From Propionibacteriaceae bacterium (GTDB lineage: Bacteria; Actinomycetota; Actinomycetes; Propionibacteriales; Propionibacteriaceae): DNA of 12,397 nt. The notes under the pieces are model-generated. The model saw only the letters and a list, made by a program, of their open reading frames with translations, did no database searches and was not told the origin of the DNA. Positions within the stretch are counted from its first letter, which is position 1. Every line of letters starts with the position of its first letter. A program made the position numbers and the translations under genes. Of the stretch, positions 6,015 to 12,397 are shown one piece after another. The DNA is taken from NCBI GenBank assembly GCA_009781325.1, contig WQYJ01000043.1:1-12397 (forward strand). Reading direction: 5' to 3'.

Positions 6015-6983
6015 ATGGCAAAACACAAAATCACTCTTCTTGCATCGACGGCTGTAGCCTGTCTTTTGGCGCTGAGCGCCTGCACAAATACCCCTGGTAC
6101 AACTGACCCCACGGATCCCACGAATACAAATCCGGCTTCGGATGGCGCGATGGCTCCGACGCTGGCTGAGACCAGCTGGATGAATAAACTCCCCCAGTCC
6201 TACATCGACTCAGGTGTTATTCAGGCTGCCACGACAGACGGAATGGCCCCTTGGGCATTCCTGGATCCCACGACTCGCGAAGCCTCCGGGGCTGATGTTG
6301 ACCTCGTCAATGAAGCTGCCCGCCGTCTCGGGCTCACCGTCGAATGGGCCGACATTCAGTTCGCTGCTGCTATTCCCGGTGTTGAGGCTGGCCGCTACGA
6401 TCTCTATGTCTCAGCTATGGCTGACAGGATTGTTCGCCAGGAAGTCGTCAACTTCATTGACTACTCCTCAGAAGGTTCCGGGGTTATCGTACCGGCAGGA
6501 AACCCGAACAACATCCAGGCTTTCTCTGACTTCTGCGGCCTGAGGGTCAACATTCTCACCGGTTCGATGTTCCCTCCGTTGATTGAGGAACTCAACGATG
6601 GAGATTGCAAAGATAATCTGGTCTCGATGACAGAGTCCGCTGACAAGCAGGCCACCTATCTAGCCGTTGCCTCCGGTCAAGCTGACATCGCCTTGGATAC
6701 CTACGGCGTATCGAACTACACATTCAACGTCTCTGAGCAAGGTAAGAACCTCGGCCTCGAACTGGCTCCTCTGCCTCCGTTTGCTCCAGCGCACCAGGGC
6801 ATTGCCTTCGCGCAGAATAATACGGACTTCATGATGGCCATGGCTGGTGCTATGCAAGAGATGCTTGAGGACGGCACGTACCAAGAAATCTTTGACAAGT
6901 GGGCTGTTGGCAAACTCGTGATGAAGCAGTTCTCCATCAATACCGTCATTGTTGCCGGAATTATGGATTTCCTAGAAATCTAG
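6015..6983 (+). CDS. Amino-acid ABC transporter solute-binding lipoprotein (family 3)
   Basis: The ATG at 6015 is chosen because AAAGGAGG ends 6 bases before it and a lipoprotein signal follows: MAKHK, a hydrophobic stretch, then LSAC with the lipidated Cys at residue 23. A Thr/Pro/Asn-rich tether follows (24-45). An earlier in-frame TTG at 5991 would add eight residues. From about residue 65 the fold is that of family 3 (polar amino-acid) binding proteins: GVIQAATTDGMAPWAFLD, ADVDLVNEAARRLGLTVEW, GRYDLYVSAMADR, and later GQADIALDTYGVSNY and DGTYQEIFDKWAVG. Arg141 in VRQEVVNF aligns with the Arg that binds the ligand carboxylate in HisJ-type proteins, which supports an amino-acid-like ligand. 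The first gene of the operon, it captures substrate outside the cell. The ligand cannot be named from sequence. Confidence 0.92.
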   Translation: MAKHKITLLASTAVACLLALSACTNTPGTTDPTDPTNTNPASDGAMAPTLAETSWMNKLPQSYIDSGVIQAATTDGMAPWAFLDPTTREASGADVDLVNEAARRLGLTVEWADIQFAAAIPGVEAGRYDLYVSAMADRIVRQEVVNFIDYSSEGSGVIVPAGNPNNIQAFSDFCGLRVNILTGSMFPPLIEELNDGDCKDNLVSMTESADKQATYLAVASGQADIALDTYGVSNYTFNVSEQGKNLGLELAPLPPFAPAHQGIAFAQNNTDFMMAMAGAMQEMLEDGTYQEIFDKWAVGKLVMKQFSINTVIVAGIMDFLEI

Positions 6984-7015
6984 TTATATGGCAACCAGTC
7001 TTCTAGCATGTCATC

Positions 7016-7981
7016 ATGGCCATTCTTGACCCCGTGGCAGAACCTGCTATGAACGCTCGTGGTGGTGCGAGCCGAGTCATCCATGCTCGGCTCGCACCAC
7101 GACTTTTTACTGCTTCAAGTGCTGCTGTCGTACTTCTGATCCTCGCTGGTGCTGTCTATCTTGTCGTCTCGTCCGGACGACTGCGCTGGGCGGTGATCGG
7201 CGAGTACATTTTCTCGACAGTGATGCTTAATGGAGTAAAGACGACACTGACTATCACCCTGGTTTCACTGATAACTTCGATCGTACTCGGAACCTTATTG
7301 GCGACGATGCGCATGAGCAAGAATTTCATCCTCAAGGCGATCGCGTCAGGATACATCTGGTTTTTCCGAGGTACGCCGGTCATCGTCCAGGTCGTCTTCT
7401 GGTTCAACATCGCCTTATTCTTACCCAAAGTCGGCTTCGGTGATTGGACAGTTTCGACCAATGTCATCGTGACACCGATGAACGCCGCTTTGTTGGCCAT
7501 GAGCCTCAACGTCTCGGCCTTCATGTGTGAGGTGATTCGCGGTGGTCTGCTCGCTGTCGACCGCGGTCAGACCGAAGCTGCGATGTCGATCGGGATGCGT
7601 CCAGCAAATATTCTGCTGCGGATCGTACTTCCACAGGCTGTTCGGGTCATTTTGCCGCCGGCGGGAAACTTGGCCATCGACTTGCTGAAGGCAACCTCGC
7701 TGGTCTACGTCATCGGCACCAAAGAAATCCTGGGTACGGCTACCTCCATTGCCGGACAAAACTTCTATGTGATCGAGTTATTGATCGTCGCCTGTTGCTG
7801 GTATCTCATCCTTGTGACCATCGCTTCCTACCTGCAAGGCAAGCTCGAAAAGCGCTTCAGCCGCGGGTACGCACCCGCCAGTACCAAAGGCAAAAAGACA
7901 GCCGCACCGACTCAAGCTCCGGACACACCAAGTGCGAACCAGCTTGAGTCAGCAACAGAAATCGAGGAGGCCACGTCATGA
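7016..7981 (+). CDS. Amino-acid ABC transporter permease (HisM/GlnP family)
   Basis: The 321-aa membrane protein has hydrophobic segments near 35-52, 62-90, 105-135, 160-185 and 250-275. It carries the EAA loop that contacts the ATPase: EAAMSIGMRPANILLRIVLP, followed by PPAGNLAIDLLKATSLVYVI, the standard family sequence. One permease gene means the channel is probably a homodimer. The N-terminal ~30 residues before the first membrane segment and a hydrophilic Ala/Thr/Pro/Glu-rich tail of about 40 residues are longer than usual. The start is uncertain: the ATG at 7016 lacks a good Shine-Dalgarno site, and an in-frame ATG at 7049 is also possible. It lies 32 bases after the binding-protein gene and overlaps the ATPase gene by 4 bases (ATGA), so the two are translationally coupled. 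Confidence 0.93.
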   Translation: MAILDPVAEPAMNARGGASRVIHARLAPRLFTASSAAVVLLILAGAVYLVVSSGRLRWAVIGEYIFSTVMLNGVKTTLTITLVSLITSIVLGTLLATMRMSKNFILKAIASGYIWFFRGTPVIVQVVFWFNIALFLPKVGFGDWTVSTNVIVTPMNAALLAMSLNVSAFMCEVIRGGLLAVDRGQTEAAMSIGMRPANILLRIVLPQAVRVILPPAGNLAIDLLKATSLVYVIGTKEILGTATSIAGQNFYVIELLIVACCWYLILVTIASYLQGKLEKRFSRGYAPASTKGKKTAAPTQAPDTPSANQLESATEIEEATS

Positions 7982-8757
7982 CCACACAACCCATGGTCAG
8001 AATCCATGACCTCAAGAAGGCCTTCGGTCACCATGTCGTACTTGAGGGTGTCGACATGGAGGTTTCCCGCGGAGAAGTGGTCTTTGTTATCGGACCATCC
8101 GGTTCAGGCAAATCAACCCTGCTTCGCTGCATCAACGGTCTGGAACCCTATGACGGCGGTGAAATCTGGGTCGGCGACTATCTGGTCGGCGCCGAGTTGC
8201 ACGGAGATCGATGGGTGGAGGCTTCGCCGAAGGTGGCCGCACAACGCCGCAGCCGCATCGGCATGGTCTTCCAGCGATTTGACCTCTTCCCCAACATGAC
8301 AGCCCTCGAGAACATCACCGCAGGTCTGCGCTTGGTTCATCATCAGTCCCCGAAAGAAGCAGAAGCCCGCGGTCGAGAACTGCTGGAACGGGTAGGACTG
8401 AGCGAACGAGCCGACTCCTATCCCGGCCAGTTATCCGGAGGCCAACAACAACGCATCGCCATCGCCCGGGCCATCGCCGCCAAACCTAACCTCGTACTTT
8501 TCGATGAGCCGACCTCAGCTCTCGACCCAGAACTTGTCGGTGAGGTTCTCGATGTCATCCGAGACCTTGCCGAGTCAGGGATGAGTTTGATCGTAGTCAC
8601 CCACGAGATCCATTTCGCTTTGGATGTCGCTGACGTGGTTTACTTCGTGGATGGCGGGCGTGTGGTTGAATCCGGGTCACCCGAGTCAGTCATCAAGAAC
8701 CCTCGCCACGAACGTACCATCTCCTTCCTCCAACGCATTAACCGCGAATCTTTGTAG
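7978..8757 (+). CDS. Amino-acid ABC transporter ATPase (GlnQ/HisP family)
   Basis: All nucleotide-binding motifs are present in order: Walker A GPSGSGKST, Q-loop VFQRFDLFPNMT, signature LSGGQQQRIAIARAIA, Walker B LVLFDEPTSALD and the switch His in VVTHEIHFALD. At 259 aa it is full length. A GAGGAGG site ends about 7 bases before the ATG, inside the permease gene. It drives ATP-dependent import by the permease dimer. A 26-residue insert around VGAELHGDRWVEASPKVAAQ between Walker A and the Q-loop is within the range seen in GlnQ-type subunits. A 15-base gap separates it from the PvcA-like gene, so transporter and biosynthetic genes are likely co-transcribed. Confidence 0.95.
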   Translation: MTTQPMVRIHDLKKAFGHHVVLEGVDMEVSRGEVVFVIGPSGSGKSTLLRCINGLEPYDGGEIWVGDYLVGAELHGDRWVEASPKVAAQRRSRIGMVFQRFDLFPNMTALENITAGLRLVHHQSPKEAEARGRELLERVGLSERADSYPGQLSGGQQQRIAIARAIAAKPNLVLFDEPTSALDPELVGEVLDVIRDLAESGMSLIVVTHEIHFALDVADVVYFVDGGRVVESGSPESVIKNPRHERTISFLQRINRESL

Positions 8758-8772
8758 AACAGGACAACGGCC

Positions 8773-9885
8773 ATGACCAGCCAATTTGGATATATCAACG
8801 CACCGCTTCCCACGGCATATCAGCCGCCAGTGATCGCTGAATCCCTGACTATCAGCACAACTACCGCTGCCGAGATGCTCACCTCGAACGATATTCAGGT
8901 TCACCCAGAAACCACAGGCACTGTGGCTGATCAGATCCTGTCGATCTTTCGTCACGAGGAAATCCTCATGGGTAACCCCGCGTGGATGGACGTACGGCAC
9001 AACCGCTGGGTTGATCAGATCAACCGCTTTGTCACTCGAAATGAACCGCTGCTGTTTGTAGCGATGGCTTTTCCCTACAAGGTTCCCAACCCGCTCAAGA
9101 ACGGCGAACGGCGCTTCCCCGACCTGGGTGAGGCTCTGATGCTTCGCCGGTTCGACGCCGTACTTGATGCTGTCCAGTCGGTCTATCCTCCTGGGGCTCA
9201 CCTGACAATCCTTGAAGAAGGCATCCTTGGCCGCTGCCAGGGAGTAGACCCGGGCGACATCGGCGCCTATCGGGCAGGAATAGAACAGATTACCCTTGTC
9301 AGCGGGGTAAATCCTGACCGCATTAGCTTCCATAGCCTGGACGATATGGTCACCAGAATCGAGAACTTTGAGGCTCGTTGGTATTTCGAACAGGAGCGTT
9401 TGCGCGCTCTGTGGGATCAGGGTGAACCTCAGATCAGAGGTGCGTACGACGAAATCCATCCAGGCCAGCGCTCGACCGTACCTGCTCGTCACTTTGATCC
9501 CCAAACCCTCGCGGAAGCCCTAGATTCGACGCAGACTGATTCGGCTTTGCGCTATGTTCGCGAATACCTCAACCTGGTTTCGCATCGGCAGTTTTTCGCG
9601 TATCGCGCTCTGATTAATCTGCGGGATGTCACTGGCTACTTGGAGGAGATCGCTCCGAATAGCATCAAGCTGACTGTCTCCCCCAAGCCCGAGAATCTTG
9701 CTGTTATCCCGATCAACAGAAACACCCGAACCCTGCCCTATCACGGCAGGCCTGTGATGAGTCAGGATGGAGCGTGGACGATTGAATACTTCGGGTCTTT
9801 GGGTACGTACGGCCCGCTCACTGCGCTTCATCTAGACGGTGATGCCGATGTTTCCCCGATCGGATATCTGAGGCGAGCACCATGA
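8773..9885 (+). CDS. DIT1/PvcA-family protein, putative isonitrile (isocyanide) synthase
   Basis: Family blocks occur in the correct order: AMAFPYKVPNPLKN (97-110), FPDLGEALMLRRFDAV (115-130), YPPGAHLTILEEG (138-150), SIKLTVSPK (297-305) and LPYHG (321-325). They correspond to the AFPFKSPN, PDMAE, YPPGA and RLSIHP-type blocks and the terminal PWHG block of PvcA/IsnA and yeast Dit1. Characterised bacterial members convert the amino group of Tyr or Trp to an isonitrile, with ribulose-5-phosphate giving the carbon. The protein is 370 aa, longer than the usual ~320-330, mainly through about 50 extra N-terminal residues. The stretch after YPPGA reads LEEGILGRCQG where typical members have an SDG-x-x-F-x-D-type sequence, so substrate or chemistry may differ. 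An AGGA site lies 8 bases before the ATG. Its stop overlaps the kinase start (ATGA). No PvcB/IsnB-like oxygenase is adjacent. Confidence 0.82.
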   Translation: MTSQFGYINAPLPTAYQPPVIAESLTISTTTAAEMLTSNDIQVHPETTGTVADQILSIFRHEEILMGNPAWMDVRHNRWVDQINRFVTRNEPLLFVAMAFPYKVPNPLKNGERRFPDLGEALMLRRFDAVLDAVQSVYPPGAHLTILEEGILGRCQGVDPGDIGAYRAGIEQITLVSGVNPDRISFHSLDDMVTRIENFEARWYFEQERLRALWDQGEPQIRGAYDEIHPGQRSTVPARHFDPQTLAEALDSTQTDSALRYVREYLNLVSHRQFFAYRALINLRDVTGYLEEIAPNSIKLTVSPKPENLAVIPINRNTRTLPYHGRPVMSQDGAWTIEYFGSLGTYGPLTALHLDGDADVSPIGYLRRAP

Positions 9886-10760
9886 CACAATTAGCAGTTG
9901 ATATTGGGGGCTCCAAGATTCGGCTCACCGTATTCGACGCTTTCGTACCCCTATTCAGTGAGTCGGTGCCAACCGGGCTTTTGCGGCGAGGTACGCCGAA
10001 GTTCGCCGATGACTTAGCCGGTTTGCTTCGCTGTCATCGCGTGACCAGTCACGATCATCTCGGGCTGACCCTCAATGGAATTCTTCGCGGCGGCCATGTT
10101 GAGTATTCATCACTAATGGGTGGGCGCGTCGATTTTCCCCTGCAAAGCTTCCTGGTTGAACAGTTCGCGATCCCCACCAGCGTTGACGATGATCTGCATG
10201 CCCAGGCATCGGCTGAAGCCAAGTTTGGATTGGGACGCGACTATCCCACCATTGCGATCCTGAACCTTGGTACCGGCATTGGGGCTGTCTTGGCAGATCG
10301 TCAACAAGTCGTACGCGGCCAATTTGCTGCAGGTCTTATTTCTGAACAACAAGTGTGGGTCGACTCATTCCAGGAACTCCGCTCTCTGGATCGTACGGTA
10401 TGCGGGCGCGGGCTGAAGGAGATGTACGCCAAACTCACTGGGGAGACCATCGAGGCTGTCACGGTGTTTCGGCGCTGGCATGACAATGACCCTGCGGCAA
10501 GGAAAATCGTCGAGGTTTTTGCCCACACCCTTGGCGAGACTCTTCAAATGATCTCGCGCTTCTACCACCCCGAGGCCATTGCGATTCACGGTTCGATTGC
10601 CCGCAGTTGGGCTGTCTATGAAGAGGCGGCTCTTCAGGCGTACCATGACGGACTTGAACAAGTTTTCTGGGCGAAAACTGTGCAATGCTCCGAACTGGAG
10701 TACGCTGCTGAGTTAGGCGTACTCTCCCGAGAAGCTGCCAGCCTCGAAGACATCCCATAG
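9882..10760 (+). CDS. ROK-family sugar kinase (zinc-site-less variant)
   Basis: The N-terminal phosphate loop reads AVDIGGSKIRLTVFD (5-19). The second ATP-binding block reads ILNLGTGIGAVLADRQQVVRG. Between them VDDDLHAQASAEAKFGLGR aligns with the ROK VENDANAAALGEA block and puts the catalytic base at Asp104. The segment CGRGLKEMYAKLTGE matches the SGRGL-type block, and FYHPEAIAIHGSIA the C-terminal glycine-rich block. The zinc site normally formed by GH(M) and CxCGxxGC is missing: the corresponding stretch reads AAGLISEQQVW, without the His or the Cys cluster. ROK kinases phosphorylate hexoses or N-acyl amino sugars; here the substrate is unknown. It overlaps the PvcA-like gene by 4 bases, so the two products are probably made together. 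Confidence 0.85.
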   Translation: MTQLAVDIGGSKIRLTVFDAFVPLFSESVPTGLLRRGTPKFADDLAGLLRCHRVTSHDHLGLTLNGILRGGHVEYSSLMGGRVDFPLQSFLVEQFAIPTSVDDDLHAQASAEAKFGLGRDYPTIAILNLGTGIGAVLADRQQVVRGQFAAGLISEQQVWVDSFQELRSLDRTVCGRGLKEMYAKLTGETIEAVTVFRRWHDNDPAARKIVEVFAHTLGETLQMISRFYHPEAIAIHGSIARSWAVYEEAALQAYHDGLEQVFWAKTVQCSELEYAAELGVLSREAASLEDIP

Positions 10761-10772
10761 ACAAGGCTTCCT

Positions 10773-11543
10773 GTGTCCGAAACACTCACTCCACACGCGC
10801 TGGGGCCGGTCCGAGCCTCGCGCATGTTCACAGCGATCATTGAAGCTGTCATTGACCTCATCGATGCACAAGGGCTGAAGGCCGGCAACCGTTTGCCGAA
10901 CGAGGGACAACTCACTCAAATGCTGTCGGTTTCCCGGCCGACTTTGCGCCAGGCTCTTCGCGTACTGGAATCTGCTCAGATCATTTCTGTGAGAAAGGGC
11001 CAGCAGGGCGGGATTTTTGTTGAGACTGACATGATCCCCATTGGTCCGCTTGCCGAACACACCGCTCACGAACTTGAGTCCATTGAGTCTCTGCTGCTCA
11101 CAAGGCGACTCATTGAGCCTATTGTGGTGCACTTGGCAGCCGAATTTGCGACCGCTGAAGAGCTCGATCGAATCCAGTACACCATCGACCGGATGGATCA
11201 TTTCCGCAACTCCTCAGAGATGGTCACACGCGCGGACTATATGTATCACCGCCGCGTGGCGATGGCCAGCCATAATGAGACTCTGCGGCGTACTATGAAT
11301 CGCCTGCATCAGCGTTTACTTCCGCTTTTCCATGCCATCGGGGTCGAAATCGATGATGTCGACCGGGTTCTTGCCGTCCACACTCGTCAGTTGGCTGCGA
11401 TCCGGGCTAAGGATCACGAGCTCTTGGACGTACTGCTGCGTGAGACCCTGGCTGATTTAGAAAAAGACGCTGGACTGGATTTCCCGTACGGAATTCGGTG
11501 GCATGAACTCGACGATGCCCTGACGTTTTCGGCGAATCCTTAG
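10773..11543 (+). CDS. GntR-family regulator, FadR subfamily (FCD ligand domain)
   Basis: Residues about 15-83 form a GntR winged helix: LKAGNRLPNEGQLTQMLSVS, then RPTLRQALRVLESAQIISVR and KGQQGGIFV. The helical C-terminal domain (about 95-230) is of the FCD type, with DYMYHRRVAMASHN (Asp155, His159) and AVHTRQLAAI (His203) at the positions of the usual metal/acid-binding residues. Such domains commonly sense small organic acids or sugar acids. The start is a GTG at 10773, with a weak AAGG 6 bases upstream and 12 bases after the kinase stop; a later ATG would cut the domain edge. As the last gene of the operon it is the likely local regulator, probably a ligand-relieved repressor of the operon and perhaps of the facing isomerase gene. 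That role is inference. Confidence 0.92.
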   Translation: MSETLTPHALGPVRASRMFTAIIEAVIDLIDAQGLKAGNRLPNEGQLTQMLSVSRPTLRQALRVLESAQIISVRKGQQGGIFVETDMIPIGPLAEHTAHELESIESLLLTRRLIEPIVVHLAAEFATAEELDRIQYTIDRMDHFRNSSEMVTRADYMYHRRVAMASHNETLRRTMNRLHQRLLPLFHAIGVEIDDVDRVLAVHTRQLAAIRAKDHELLDVLLRETLADLEKDAGLDFPYGIRWHELDDALTFSANP

Positions 11544-11544
11544 T

Positions 11545-12315
11545 TCAGGCGCGAAGTGCTTCTAGCTCACCGGCAGCTTCACGGCTGAGGAACATGGCGG
11601 CACCGACCTTCGTCTGAAGAATCGATGCTGGGCACATGATGGATACTGGGCCCTCCAGGACTTCTTTCATGATCGGCGCTTTGGCAGCTTCATCGGCGAG
11701 TGCGATGATAGTCTTCGGGGCGATCAAGGCGGGAATAGTTAATGACAAGCCATAACGAGGTACTTCCTCGATAGAATCGAAGATACCTGCCTTGGCGATC
11801 TGATGCCGGGTTCCCTCGGCGAGCGCAACCGCCACCATGATGGAGTTGGTGGTGAAATCCGCAGGAGGATCAATAAAGGCCAAGTGCCCGGTCTCGCCGA
11901 TCCCGACAACACAAACACAAGGTTGCAGTCGCTCGTACAACTCGGCATAACGTTCCAGTTCCGCTTCCACCGGCTGGGTATCACCCTGCATGGCATAGAA
12001 GGCTTTCGGAGCCACGATGTCAGTCAGATGCCGTCTCATTCGAGCCCCGCCCGAGCGAGGATCTTTGTCGGGCACTCCCATGTAAACATCAACATGCAGG
12101 ACATTGATGCGTGACCATTCGATACTGGTGCGGGACTTTAGCGAAGAAAACAGCGGCCCCTGAGCAGCCCCCAAAGACATAATGACTGTAATCTCATCAG
12201 CCTCAAGCAAGGCCTGTGTCACCGCCCGCTCAAAAACATCAACCGCAGCCTCCCCCAGCTCTTCCGGCGAATCCGCCACCCCAACCAACAACTCTCCATA
12301 CTGAAGACGAAGCAT
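11545..12315 (-). CDS. NagB-like sugar-phosphate isomerase/deaminase family protein
   Basis: The 256-aa protein has the NagB layout: SLGAAQGPLFSSL (47-59) at the phosphate loop, NVLHVDVYMG (71-80) for the FNMDEYVG block, GIGETGHLAFIDP (138-150) for the GVGNDGHIAFNEP block, LIAPKTIIALADEAAKAPIM and GPVSIMCPASILQTK (222-236). NagB converts glucosamine-6-phosphate to fructose-6-phosphate and ammonia. Several catalytic positions differ: the Glu of DEY is Val, the Asp before GH is Thr, the Glu of NEP is Asp, and the His of the LQLH block is Lys; the His of GHLAF is kept. A different sugar phosphate or reaction is therefore plausible. The ATG at 12315 is chosen over a GTG at 12333 because GAGGAGG (12320-12326) sits between them. 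It converges on the GntR gene with one base between the stops and no terminator. Confidence 0.87.
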   Translation of the reverse strand: MLRLQYGELLVGVADSPEELGEAAVDVFERAVTQALLEADEITVIMSLGAAQGPLFSSLKSRTSIEWSRINVLHVDVYMGVPDKDPRSGGARMRRHLTDIVAPKAFYAMQGDTQPVEAELERYAELYERLQPCVCVVGIGETGHLAFIDPPADFTTNSIMVAVALAEGTRHQIAKAGIFDSIEEVPRYGLSLTIPALIAPKTIIALADEAAKAPIMKEVLEGPVSIMCPASILQTKVGAAMFLSREAAGELEALRA

Positions 12316-12337
12316 AGTACCTCCTCGACTCACTAAA

Positions 12338-12354
12338 GGGAAACACTCTTTCCC
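12338..12354. promoter_or_regulatory. Palindrome upstream of the NagB-like gene, possible operator
   Basis: gggaaa-cactc-tttccc is a perfect 6-bp inverted repeat with a 5-base spacer, 22 bases upstream of the start codon and about 12 bases downstream of a TATAGA -10-like word. That is a position where a bound repressor would block transcription. The GntR protein or a global sugar regulator could be the ligand. I find no second copy upstream of the transporter operon; the TTTCC/GGAAA pair at 5996-6011 has the opposite arrangement. Confidence 0.4.
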
Positions 12355-12365
12355 AATGAGATCAG

Positions 12366-12371
12366 TCTATA
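12366..12371 (-). promoter_or_regulatory. Possible -10 element of the NagB-like gene
   Basis: TATAGA on the minus strand matches the -10 consensus at five of six bases and lies about 50 bases before the chosen ATG. No good -35 hexamer is seen 16-18 bases upstream, where GCACTT is the best available. The remaining bases to the window edge hold nothing else I can identify. Confidence 0.3.
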
Positions 12372-12397
12372 TTCACCAGGCAGGGATGAAGTGCGAT

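Noticed and set aside
8686..9504. A 272-codon minus-strand open frame opposite the PvcA-like gene
   Set aside because: It is antisense to a protein with ordered family blocks, has no motif of its own, and overlaps two plus-strand operon genes.
10713..11201. A 162-codon minus-strand open frame opposite the GntR gene
   Set aside because: It is antisense to a clear winged-helix and FCD protein; no ribosome site or family pattern.

Overview
The window looks like the chromosome of a mid-GC actinobacterium. I infer this from GTG starts, purine-rich Shine-Dalgarno sites, and proteins that resemble actinobacterial family members; I cannot name the genus. It has an accessory, rearranged left half (about 1-5990) and a compact metabolic operon on the right (about 5990-12397).

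Left half. A large secreted protein of unknown function, at least 559 aa, runs off the left edge on the minus strand. Next come two 220-bp direct repeats, about 95% identical by hand alignment, each built around a long REP/BIME-like inverted repeat. They bracket a lone minus-strand helix-turn-helix gene that resembles antitoxins. Beyond them lie a WYL-domain regulator that has lost its DNA-binding N-terminus, a complete DUF4143-type ATPase preceded by three exact-period 23-bp repeats, and a divergent ASCH-domain protein. A third REP-like inverted repeat and three 27-bp tandem repeats separate this part from the operon.

Right half. Six plus-strand genes with tight or overlapping junctions encode a lipoprotein solute-binding protein, a permease and an ATPase of a polar amino-acid ABC transporter, a protein with the motifs of the DIT1/PvcA isonitrile-synthase family, a ROK-type sugar kinase and a FadR-type GntR regulator. 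A NagB-like sugar-phosphate isomerase/deaminase gene converges on the regulator with a 1-nt gap.

How they may work together. PvcA/IsnA enzymes make an isonitrile from Tyr or Trp, and IsnA takes the isonitrile carbon from ribulose-5-phosphate. An amino-acid importer next to a sugar kinase and a sugar-phosphate isomerase could therefore supply both substrates. No PvcB/IsnB-type oxygenase is present, and several family motifs in the PvcA-like, ROK and NagB-like proteins are altered, so the chemistry may be new. An alternative is a catabolic cluster for a sugar-amino-acid conjugate, similar in gene content to fructosamine (frl) operons. The operon is the best candidate here for an undescribed system.
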